Assembly: GCA_023230795.1 (NCBI GenBank)
Contig: JALNWR010000025.1
Coordinates: 1-18,534, forward strand
Length of the DNA: 18,534 bases
Source: Candidatus Cloacimonadota bacterium
GTDB lineage: Bacteria; Cloacimonadota; Cloacimonadia; Cloacimonadales; Cloacimonadaceae
Direction of reading: 5' to 3'
The notes beneath the pieces were generated by a model. That model was not told the origin of the DNA and did no database searches. It was given only the letters and a program-made list of their open reading frames with translations. Below, one piece after another: positions 7,028-14,887 of the stretch (the first letter of the stretch is position 1; the number at the start of each line of letters is the position of its first letter). The position numbers were made by a program, and so were the translations under genes.

Positions 7028-9186
7028 TGGAAAAGGGCAAGCTAAGCATCAGAAGAAAGGACAAGAAGGTAATTCTTGAACTAATCAAAGAAGACGGGAA
7101 AACTCTGCCAATAAGCGATGGCAGCTTAAGGAAAGCGGAGAACTGGGAAGGTATTGCGGATGGTGAACACGATGTATCCTACATTCTGGAAGGCGGCAGC
7201 AAGGTAACAGAGCTGACAATTGGCGATAAGACGATCAAGTCTCTGCCAGTGCAGGCTCCTCCGCAAGCTGATCAACGTAATCGTGGCTACCATGGCAATG
7301 CGCGTTCGCAAGGGAATCCAAACAACATAGACTCCGCTAAGGCACCATATAACTTCATCCCCTTGAATGAGGAAGTTTTATCGGTTACAGCAGAGGAAAT
7401 CCCTGCTTTTAATGCCTGCAAGGGATTAGATGGCTACATAGATTTGGAAATCACAGCTCAAAGCCCTGTATACATCCGTAGAAATCTCAGTGCCGCAGAG
7501 CTTAAAAGGGAGGAGGAGCTTGGTCACAACAACAATAGCCAAGCTGCCATGGATTTCAAAGAGAGCCTAAGCGGTTTCAATCGTCCCCTGGGAGGTACTT
7601 ACAGAATTCCCGGCTCCTCCCTAAGAGGGATGATCAGAACCATGTATGAAGTTGCCACCTATTCCAAGATGACCATGCTTGACGATCATAAGCTCTACTT
7701 CAGATCCTTTGCTGATGCATCTACAGAACTGCGCCAGGAGTATTCGTCCAGGATGATAGACAACGTTGGAGGGGCTTATCTACCAAAAGTTAGCGCAGGC
7801 TTTTTACGGAAAGTGAGACAGGATTACGAGATATCCGAAGCATCTTCATTCCATAGAGTAGAAGAGAGTTTAGTGCTTGCTAAGGGCATAATCTCTGAAA
7901 AAATGAAGTTCAACAGAAATTACAACGATTTGATCAAGAGATCATATTTCAAAATTGTGTGTTTCAAGGCAGATAAAGAAACGAACCACCAACACTCTGA
8001 AGGGCAGCTTTTCTATAGCAAGGTAACTGAGATCACTAAGTTCACAGAGCCAATCCCGGAAGGCTATCATAAAGGCTGGTTAGTATTAACCGGATGGGTG
8101 CCTAGCAGACGGGAAGGCAAACACATGCACTGGGTAATCTCGGAGCCGACCACGAACAAGTACACAGTACCCAGGGATCTTGTGGAAGATTATCGGAAGG
8201 ATGTGAATAGGAAGGGTACAAACCTCCTCGAAAAAACCGATCGCGAGCAAATCCCTTGTTTCTATATCATCGAGAACAGTCAAGTCAAGGCCTTCGGCCA
8301 TACCGGGATGTTCCGTATGGTTTATGACAAATCTACCGGAGATCTGCGTCCTCAGGCTCACAAGAGCAATGATTTGGACATGACTGAGGCTGTTTTTGGC
8401 AGAATTACAGATAAGGACATCAGGCCAGGAAGGGTCTTTTTTGAAGATGCTCTTTGCATAGAGGCAAGGGAGACTGAGGCAGCTCAGTATCCAAAGATCC
8501 TCTCCGGGCCGAAACCAAGCACCTTCCAACATTATCTGCAGCAGGCAAATAACCAGATTAGGTTGATCAAGGGTAAGCCTGTGGGTCTCAAAAACTATAA
8601 CTCAGACGGTGCCCGTCTGGCCGGGCACAAGTTCTACTGGCACAGAAATCGTGATAATTGGATAGCTGAAGATCAGGAAGTTCGCCAGCACCGTACCCAG
8701 TATACAAGGATTCATCCTCTGGATACCGGTTCGGTTTTTGGGGGGCGGATCCGCTTCATGAATCTTTCCCCGGAAGAGCTGGGGGCACTGCTCTTCGTTC
8801 TGAATCTACCTGATGGATGTTGCCACAAATTGGGCATGGCCAAGCCGCTGGGTCTTGGCAGCGTCAGGATCAAGGCTTCGCTTTGCCTGATCGACCGGAA
8901 CAAACGCTACACGGATCTCTTATCCTTGGGGATTCAAGAGGACGATGGAGCAGCTTTCGTGCAGGCTTTCGTGGATATGTTGCGCACCAAGCTTAAGATG
9001 AATCAGGATAACCCATGGAATTCTGACCGCCTAAAAGAACTGAAAAGGATGCTGGATTTTACGCATAAACCTCACCATGATAAAACCCGGTATATGGAGA
9101 TCGAACGGGGGAAAGCACCGGGTATAAAGGGTGATAACGAATATAAAAATCGCCCTATCCTGAAAAAACCCAGCCAGATTCAATGA
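7024..9186 (+). CDS. Large RAMP protein, TIGR03986-like (Cas7 with extra domain/insertion)
   Basis: 720 residues. It matches the TIGR03986 RAMP pattern: APYNFIPL (107-114), IDLEITAQSPVYI, then TYRIPGSSLRGMIR (192-205) followed by a YEVATYSKM...LYFRSFAD stretch. Near the C-terminus come GGRIRFMNLS and HKLGMAKPLGLGSV (601-614), the glycine-rich loop. Between the two RAMP signatures lie about 400 residues, consistent with an inserted domain as in the III-Dv Cas7-insertion subunit. Residues 1-75 look like a separate small beta domain, joined by a polar Gly/Asn/Gln linker. The likely role is a backbone Cas7 subunit in the same effector. No catalytic Asp can be assigned with confidence. Start ATG 7024 or 7027; GAGGAG upstream serves both. 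Confidence 0.8.
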   Translation: MMEKGKLSIRRKDKKVILELIKEDGKTLPISDGSLRKAENWEGIADGEHDVSYILEGGSKVTELTIGDKTIKSLPVQAPPQADQRNRGYHGNARSQGNPNNIDSAKAPYNFIPLNEEVLSVTAEEIPAFNACKGLDGYIDLEITAQSPVYIRRNLSAAELKREEELGHNNNSQAAMDFKESLSGFNRPLGGTYRIPGSSLRGMIRTMYEVATYSKMTMLDDHKLYFRSFADASTELRQEYSSRMIDNVGGAYLPKVSAGFLRKVRQDYEISEASSFHRVEESLVLAKGIISEKMKFNRNYNDLIKRSYFKIVCFKADKETNHQHSEGQLFYSKVTEITKFTEPIPEGYHKGWLVLTGWVPSRREGKHMHWVISEPTTNKYTVPRDLVEDYRKDVNRKGTNLLEKTDREQIPCFYIIENSQVKAFGHTGMFRMVYDKSTGDLRPQAHKSNDLDMTEAVFGRITDKDIRPGRVFFEDALCIEARETEAAQYPKILSGPKPSTFQHYLQQANNQIRLIKGKPVGLKNYNSDGARLAGHKFYWHRNRDNWIAEDQEVRQHRTQYTRIHPLDTGSVFGGRIRFMNLSPEELGALLFVLNLPDGCCHKLGMAKPLGLGSVRIKASLCLIDRNKRYTDLLSLGIQEDDGAAFVQAFVDMLRTKLKMNQDNPWNSDRLKELKRMLDFTHKPHHDKTRYMEIERGKAPGIKGDNEYKNRPILKKPSQIQ

Positions 9187-9212
9187 GTAAAAATCCATAA
9201 GAGACTGAAGAC

Positions 9213-10664
9213 TTGAAGATTGAAATCAAAGATAAGTCCATAATGGCTCTCAGGGAGGCTCTGCAAGGATCCTCCCTGGAGCCATATTGCTATCTGGTGG
9301 GAGGCTCCGTCCGCGACCTGCTATTGGGTAGAGAAGTTACGGATTATGATATCTGTGTGGAACTGCCTCAAGGCGATCAGCAATTGGCAGAATATCTGTA
9401 TGCCAACAGAATCTGCTCCAGCCCCCAAAAATTCAAAAAACACGGCTTGATCACTTGCCGCATAAACAAACACACTCTCGAAATGAGCCAAACAAGCAAG
9501 AATCATCAACGGGGAGCAACCGCTTCTGAAGAGCTGTTCGGAGATCTCCTTGAAGATGCATTGAGCAGAGACTTTACCATCAACTCTCTATACTTAAAGC
9601 TATCAGATCTCAGGATATTGGACCCCACCGGCAGGGGGCTTGAGGACTTAGCGGGCTTAAAACTTGTTAGCATCAAAACTCCCTTGCTTTGCTTTACTGA
9701 TGATCCCCTGCGGATGATGCGAGCGCTAAGATTTTGCGTGAATCTGGATATGCAGATTGCTCCTGATATGATGCAGTGCATCACGAACAACGCAAGCCTG
9801 ATTCAGCAGATTCCCAAAGAAAGAGTATCCGATGAGTTTAAGCGCTTGCTTGGCGAGCATCGCGCTGCATCTCTGCAAAAGCTGATGAAATCGGGGCTGA
9901 TGCAAGCTCTATCCCCTTGTTTACATTGCAGTTTAGAGCGCTTGGAACAGGATATGGGCATAGGGGAATCTTTGTTTAATGATCCCCTCGCAGTGGGTGA
10001 TTACCTCTCGACGATAATGCTGCTGTTCTGGCTTGGCCTTAGATATTCTGCCAGCTCGGTGAACGCGCCATCTCACCTTGATGATGCCTGCAGGAAGGTA
10101 AAGAGCAGTCTGGCCGCTCTGGAGGGAGTGCTCATTCTCAGCAACAGGGAAAAATCCTTGCTTACTGAAATCGGGATTGCTTATCTATACTTGCTGGCAA
10201 AATCCAGCAAGCCGTTTTGTGATTTGCCGGATCTCGCATATCTTTCCAATATCCTTGGGCCGCAGTTAACCCATCTTTCTCAAATGCTGCAATGGGGGAA
10301 GATATCAAAGCACCACGAGACCAATGTGGATGAAATTCAGGAAGAGATATCCCTGGCTTCATATGCTTCAATAAGCAGCATTTTCCCCTATGATGGCAAG
10401 CACATTATCCCACTGCTTACAAAACAGGAGTATAAGTACACGGGACTAATCCTGCTGCTGCTTCAACTGCTTTGGCTGCAAAACAATGGGCTCAATTCCG
10501 CCACTTTGGAAAAGCAGATAAAGGCTCTGATGGCCAATCCCAATCTGTCAGAAGCCCGGAAGCTCTATTGCTCTGCTCCCTCGAAGACAGCAATCTTATG
10601 GCACTTTGCTGCTTTTAAACGATATCAACTTATAGACCAAACAAGCTATTTGGAACACAAATGA
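9213..10664 (+). CDS. Class II CCA-adding / poly(A) polymerase-family nucleotidyltransferase
   Basis: Adds nucleotides to RNA 3' ends if it acts like its family. With TTG 9213 as start, the head domain shows YLVGGSVRDLLLG (27-39) and DYDICVE (44-50), with catalytic Asp44 and Asp46. Downstream are SRDFTINSL, the LDPTGRGLEDL strand, DDPLRMMRALRF, and PKERVSDEFKRLL, all in family order. At 483 residues it is the size of ordinary class II enzymes, with a helical neck and body and no evident HD domain. An in-frame ATG at 9243 is an alternative start; neither has a strong SD. It follows the large RAMP gene by 26 bases and overlaps the next by four, so it sits inside the operon. It could be the host tRNA CCA enzyme or a defence-specific paralogue for RNA repair or tailing. 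CCA versus A addition cannot be decided by eye. Confidence 0.85.
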   Translation: MKIEIKDKSIMALREALQGSSLEPYCYLVGGSVRDLLLGREVTDYDICVELPQGDQQLAEYLYANRICSSPQKFKKHGLITCRINKHTLEMSQTSKNHQRGATASEELFGDLLEDALSRDFTINSLYLKLSDLRILDPTGRGLEDLAGLKLVSIKTPLLCFTDDPLRMMRALRFCVNLDMQIAPDMMQCITNNASLIQQIPKERVSDEFKRLLGEHRAASLQKLMKSGLMQALSPCLHCSLERLEQDMGIGESLFNDPLAVGDYLSTIMLLFWLGLRYSASSVNAPSHLDDACRKVKSSLAALEGVLILSNREKSLLTEIGIAYLYLLAKSSKPFCDLPDLAYLSNILGPQLTHLSQMLQWGKISKHHETNVDEIQEEISLASYASISSIFPYDGKHIIPLLTKQEYKYTGLILLLLQLLWLQNNGLNSATLEKQIKALMANPNLSEARKLYCSAPSKTAILWHFAAFKRYQLIDQTSYLEHK

Positions 10665-12451
10665 AAGGAATTATTTACATCACTGATGCTGAATCCGGGA
10701 TAGGGAAGATTCTGTTTGATAACGGAACAGAGAGCAAGATAATGAGCTTTCCCGCCAGCTACGATAGCGGAGATGCCGTAGAAATAAGCTATCTAAACAG
10801 TAATCCCAGGAACAAGGTTATTCAGTTGGAAGCCACATCACCGATCTTGCATTACGGCAGTTTGCTGGTTCCCAAAGCTGGAGATCAACCAAGACCGATG
10901 CTGATAGCAAATTATCCCCTGCCCCTGGGCTTGATCAGATATGATATAAAGCAAATTGGTTTTCCGATAATCCACAAGCATCGCCTGGTCTGCTTCCGGG
11001 TTCGCAAGAATATTCGGGGGGAGCTCTTTGCTTTTGATGTTCAGCAAGTGAACACAAATGAACAACATAAATGCAATCCTCCGTCTTATGGGGTGCTATC
11101 CACCTCCTCCCTTCCCATGGAAGATGCTTATATTTCTGCTATCGGTTCCAGGCAAGATCCAAGTATCTTTACCGGTGTGATATACAGTATTGTAGTAAGG
11201 GATGAGAGTAGCTCCGATGCTCATACATTTGGATTCATATCATCGAAGCAGGCAGGGGAAGTTTTTTTTAACGCAAAAGCATACCGTAGTGTCTATGGTA
11301 AGGAACCCCTCCAAGGTTCATCAGTTTTCTTTACTGCCCTTCCGGCTGCTAAAGGAAAAAGGGTTGAGCGCTTCTACGCCTCCAACCAAATCGACCCCAG
11401 CAATCGATGCATCACGATCAAAGCAGGGGGCAGAGAGTTCAAAGTCTTGGTTTCAAAGTATATGGACTTTGCGGGAAAAGATCCTGTGATTGGAGATATT
11501 GTAACCGGTTTCATCGATAATGATCGCTACATATTGGGGAATCCAGATGAAGATCACGATGCCAGATATGTGTTAAGCCCCGCATTTGATGACAATTCAG
11601 CGATTGTTCAACAAGGGCAAATCTGCCAAACTGATACAGGCAAGCGCACCGGCATTGTAATGCTGCATGACAGGAAATCACTTGCTTTTAGTTTTGATGA
11701 TTTTTCGCGCTGTATCGGGGGCTTTCCCCGCCCCCCAAAAAATGTGTATGTCATTGCCGATAAGTCCAAGCGAAAAGTGAGTCAGTTTTGCACTTTTAAT
11801 GCCTTAGTCTGCCGGCAATCGCAGTTCAGAAACTTCACAGAGCCGCTTCCTGACACCATTTGCAAGGCCTTCAAGGCAGCAGATAGTCAAAACATTGAAG
11901 TGTTTAAGGCGAACCTTGAGAATTTATCTGAAGCTATAGCTTGCTATAAATCTCCGGATCTTTCGCTTACCTTGAAGCTTCCGGCCATAGAAACCCTTAT
12001 TTGCCATAAGTTTAGTGACAGAAGTGTAAACCTGGGGAAATTGAAGGCAGAGCGGATTCAGATTTTACAGGATTTGATTGCACAAAGCTTGAGGGTGGGG
12101 CACTTTGATAGGGCCATTGAGTATGAACTACGCTTGCAGAAGCTTCGTTACGAACCCAAAGAACTTAGCAGACTCTCGGGGATACCACGCTGGTTTGATC
12201 CGGTTTCTGCAGAGCTAAAAGACATCAATCCTCTGCCCTACCCCAGCCCCTGGAATTTATGCTCTGCTGATGCCGGCTTTAGCCCCTCACATGTGCCAGC
12301 TCAGCCGGCCTGGGGTTTGCTCATGCAGCAGCCACATCCGGAGCTAAAAGAGATTCCCGAAAGAGCCTGGTCGATCGATTTGAGCGCAATCCCTCGATCT
12401 GAAGCCAGAACGGAAGCCAGTACTTACTATCATATTAAAATTGAGAGGTAA
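10661..12451 (+). CDS. Unknown protein with tandem OB/cold-shock-like domains
   Basis: 596 residues, not recognised as a named family. Several segments have the strand and loop pattern of OB or cold-shock folds. Residues 2-57 read KGIIYITD...GIGKILFDNG...GDAVEISY. About 168-243 contain GVIYSIVV...FGFISSKQAGEVFFN...GSSVFFTALPAAKGKRVERF. Weaker candidates follow at about 247-300 (GREFKVLV...GDIVTGFI) and 315-375. The rest (about 375-540) looks helical, and the end is proline-rich (PLPYPSPW). Such domains commonly bind RNA or ssDNA, so an RNA-binding scaffold is a reasonable inference. It starts on the stop of the nucleotidyltransferase gene (ATGA) and ends 3 bases before the AAA+ gene. The domain reading is by eye and weak; the gene itself is certain. 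Confidence 0.8.
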   Translation: MKGIIYITDAESGIGKILFDNGTESKIMSFPASYDSGDAVEISYLNSNPRNKVIQLEATSPILHYGSLLVPKAGDQPRPMLIANYPLPLGLIRYDIKQIGFPIIHKHRLVCFRVRKNIRGELFAFDVQQVNTNEQHKCNPPSYGVLSTSSLPMEDAYISAIGSRQDPSIFTGVIYSIVVRDESSSDAHTFGFISSKQAGEVFFNAKAYRSVYGKEPLQGSSVFFTALPAAKGKRVERFYASNQIDPSNRCITIKAGGREFKVLVSKYMDFAGKDPVIGDIVTGFIDNDRYILGNPDEDHDARYVLSPAFDDNSAIVQQGQICQTDTGKRTGIVMLHDRKSLAFSFDDFSRCIGGFPRPPKNVYVIADKSKRKVSQFCTFNALVCRQSQFRNFTEPLPDTICKAFKAADSQNIEVFKANLENLSEAIACYKSPDLSLTLKLPAIETLICHKFSDRSVNLGKLKAERIQILQDLIAQSLRVGHFDRAIEYELRLQKLRYEPKELSRLSGIPRWFDPVSAELKDINPLPYPSPWNLCSADAGFSPSHVPAQPAWGLLMQQPHPELKEIPERAWSIDLSAIPRSEARTEASTYYHIKIER

Positions 12452-12454
12452 AAA

Positions 12455-13981
12455 ATGAATGAGACTATTGAAAGATTGATTGATGCCATCCGCTCCAGAG
12501 ACGCGCTGGTGTTTATTGAAAGTGTGGAAGAACAAGAAGTAACACGAGATTTGCAGGCGATAGCCCTGAGCCTGAAGCAAAGCCTGATTTCCTGGAATCC
12601 CGTGCAGCACTTTCGTGATATTACCCCCCAAGGCGGGATCGGGGCTATGAGTCCCATGGGACAGGTAGAATCCTTGGCCAAAATGTTGTTTGAAATTAAC
12701 GACTACGCCGGAGATGCCATCTTCGTACTGCAGGATGTAAACTTTCTTTTGAATGACCGCACTCCCCCTTCGGAGCTGGCAATCCTGATTCGAAACTTTA
12801 AACTATTGAAACAAAGCCTGAGAACCACGAATAAAACCATAGTTGTGATTGGCAATCACTACAATCTCCCTTGTGAGCTGGAAGATGATTTCGCTTTTAT
12901 CAGACGCTCCAGGCCAGATAAAGATGAGCTGATGAAGATATTGCTATCTTTTGTAGCTGCCCAACACTGGGAAAACCAGCTTAGCGCAGACCCCATTGTT
13001 AGAGACATGATCATTGATGCAGCCAGAGGCCTTACTGCGGATCAAGCCCGCAGCTCCTTTGCGAAGGCCTTTCTTGCCAACGGTAATCTGGATGAAAAGG
13101 CCATCTCATTTTTGTTGGACCAGAAAAAACAGATCATCCAGCGTAATGACTTGTTGGAATACTATGATGCCACCACGACCATGGATTCTGTGGGTGGCTT
13201 GCTGTATCTCAAAGAATGGTTAAAGAAACGCAAAAAGACCTTTAGCGAAGAAGCAAGAAACCTTGGCATTCAGGAGCCTAAAGGACTATTGGTATTCGGG
13301 GTTCCGGGCGGGGGTAAATCCCTAACCGCAAAAGCCGTCTCCGGTATGTGGCAAATGCCGCTCCTGCGCTTTGATATCGGTAGAGTATTCGGGCAATTCG
13401 TGGGCCAGTCCGAGAGTAATATGAGAGAAGCCCTGAATATTGCTGAAGCAATTGCCCCGTGCATTTTGTGGATAGACGAGATGGAAAAGGGATTTGCGGG
13501 AGCCAGTGGCGGGCACGAAACAACCACAAGAGTTCTGGGAAACTTCCTCACCTGGATGCAGGAAAAGAAATCAACCGTGGTGGTAATTGCCACCGCCAAT
13601 GACATCACCAGATTACCAGATGAGTTCATCCGGAAAGGACGCTTCGACGAGATGTTTTTTGTAACCACTCCCAATATCAACGAACGCACAGAAATCCTGG
13701 AAATTCAGCTCAGGAAACACAAATTGAACCCTGAACACTTTGACATTCCCAAGCTATCCCAGCTTACCAAAGATCGCACCGGAGCGGAGATCGAGCAAGC
13801 TATCATGGAAGCAAAGATAAACGCTTTCAATGAGAACAAAGCCCCCACTACAGACGATATCTACGATGCATTCCGTTCGGTAGTGCCGATCTGGTCAAGT
13901 TTCAGAGCGAAGGTGGATAGCCCTGAATATAAACAAATCATCAAAGCCGCCAAACCGGCATCGCCTCAAGATTCTCAATAG
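12455..13981 (+). CDS. Ycf46-like AAA+ ATPase
   Basis: 508 residues. The C-terminal AAA+ module has Walker A GVPGGGKS (282-289), Walker B CILWIDEMEK (336-345), a sensor-1 strand VVVIATAND, and an arginine-finger segment IRKGRFDE. The pore-loop region reads FGQFVGQSESNMREAL. The N-terminal 230 residues show the degenerate P-loop-like fold of Ycf46 relatives: ALVFIESVEEQEVTRDLQ near the start, a strand AIFVLQDVNFLLND, and KTIVVIGNHYNLPCELED. This is the classic AAA branch (proteasomal-ATPase/FtsH-like), which remodels protein substrates. Ycf46 proteins are poorly characterised, so the client is unknown; candidates are the neighbouring TPR and coiled-coil proteins. SD GAGAGG is upstream. The gap to the preceding gene is 3 bases and to the next 15. 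Confidence 0.9.
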   Translation: MNETIERLIDAIRSRDALVFIESVEEQEVTRDLQAIALSLKQSLISWNPVQHFRDITPQGGIGAMSPMGQVESLAKMLFEINDYAGDAIFVLQDVNFLLNDRTPPSELAILIRNFKLLKQSLRTTNKTIVVIGNHYNLPCELEDDFAFIRRSRPDKDELMKILLSFVAAQHWENQLSADPIVRDMIIDAARGLTADQARSSFAKAFLANGNLDEKAISFLLDQKKQIIQRNDLLEYYDATTTMDSVGGLLYLKEWLKKRKKTFSEEARNLGIQEPKGLLVFGVPGGGKSLTAKAVSGMWQMPLLRFDIGRVFGQFVGQSESNMREALNIAEAIAPCILWIDEMEKGFAGASGGHETTTRVLGNFLTWMQEKKSTVVVIATANDITRLPDEFIRKGRFDEMFFVTTPNINERTEILEIQLRKHKLNPEHFDIPKLSQLTKDRTGAEIEQAIMEAKINAFNENKAPTTDDIYDAFRSVVPIWSSFRAKVDSPEYKQIIKAAKPASPQDSQ

Positions 13982-13996
13982 CAAAGGAGATGGAAT

Positions 13997-14887
13997 ATGC
14001 AGTATTTTTTTGATGAGTCGGGTGATTGGTCTGGACGCACAAAATCCAGATTGGTGATGGGAGGCTTACTAATATCTCAGGACGCTTTGCTGAATCGCCT
14101 GGCAGCAGAGTTCAAGCTTCTGAAAGCCAGCTATCATATTGCCTATTTACATGCGGCAGACATGTCTCAGGCAGCCCGGGAAGATACATATAGAATCATT
14201 GCGGATTGTCTGGATCGAGGAGCAAAAGCCAATATCCGGCTATTCCCCCCAGAAGTTCTGTTCCGCTCCACGCTAATGAGTTTCGAGGAAATTTACATCG
14301 ATCTGGCAGCATCCCTGGTAAGCTTGATGATATTAGGGGATCCCAAACCACTGATCTCCTATGATATGAAGTTCCACTATGCCTATCCCGAAAAAGTGAT
14401 CGATGAGATCGGGAAAAGCAAACCAAATTACTATAAAAGGATTGTTAGCTCCATGCAGTTGAGGGAAGATAAGCTCGAGAAACTACAAGAATGGCTGAGC
14501 GGCAGACTTAATCAACAGATAAATCCCCAAAACAGGAAGCTCTCCTGGTTTCTCACAGAATTTAAGCACCAGCCAGCCAATGCTATCTCAGATTATTTAT
14601 GGTCTGAGCTCATGCTGCAGGTACAAGGCAAGGAACAAGCCAGAGAGCTATTCCGGGCCGCTATTCTGGCAAATGTCAAAAATGTTCTCTCAATGTGGGG
14701 GCAGGGACATGATATCCCCAAGCTCAGCATTAACTACATGGCAAAGAACAACAGTAATGCAGGAGTAGAACTTATTGATTTTCTCTGCAACCTTGTTTAC
14801 CAAAATGGCTCTGTTCTGCCAAATTCTGCTTCATCTGCAGTTAAAAAGATTTACCAGATGATATCTGTAGAGGTGATGAAAATATGA
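13997..14887 (+). CDS. DUF3800-domain protein (putative RNase H-like nuclease)
   Basis: 296 residues opening MQYFFDESGDWSG, the hallmark DESGD strand of DUF3800 (Asp6, Glu7). Further family-like features are RLVMGGLLI, an acidic LHAADM (51-56, Asp55) and, near the C-terminus, AGVELIDFLCNLVYQ with Asp261 where the family usually has an L-x-x-A-D-hydrophobic motif. DUF3800 is thought to have an RNase H-like fold and is frequent in phage, prophage and defence regions; its activity is not established. The spread acidic residues 6, 7, 55 and 261 could form a metal site (inference). A strong SD AAGGAG precedes the ATG. The stop overlaps the following TPR gene by four bases. Confidence 0.8.
   Translation: MQYFFDESGDWSGRTKSRLVMGGLLISQDALLNRLAAEFKLLKASYHIAYLHAADMSQAAREDTYRIIADCLDRGAKANIRLFPPEVLFRSTLMSFEEIYIDLAASLVSLMILGDPKPLISYDMKFHYAYPEKVIDEIGKSKPNYYKRIVSSMQLREDKLEKLQEWLSGRLNQQINPQNRKLSWFLTEFKHQPANAISDYLWSELMLQVQGKEQARELFRAAILANVKNVLSMWGQGHDIPKLSINYMAKNNSNAGVELIDFLCNLVYQNGSVLPNSASSAVKKIYQMISVEVMKI

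Noticed and set aside
9187..9212. Looked for a promoter or terminator separating the CRISPR genes from the nucleotidyltransferase.
   Set aside because: The 26-base gap contains neither a hairpin nor recognisable -35/-10 boxes. A promoter inside the preceding gene cannot be excluded by eye.
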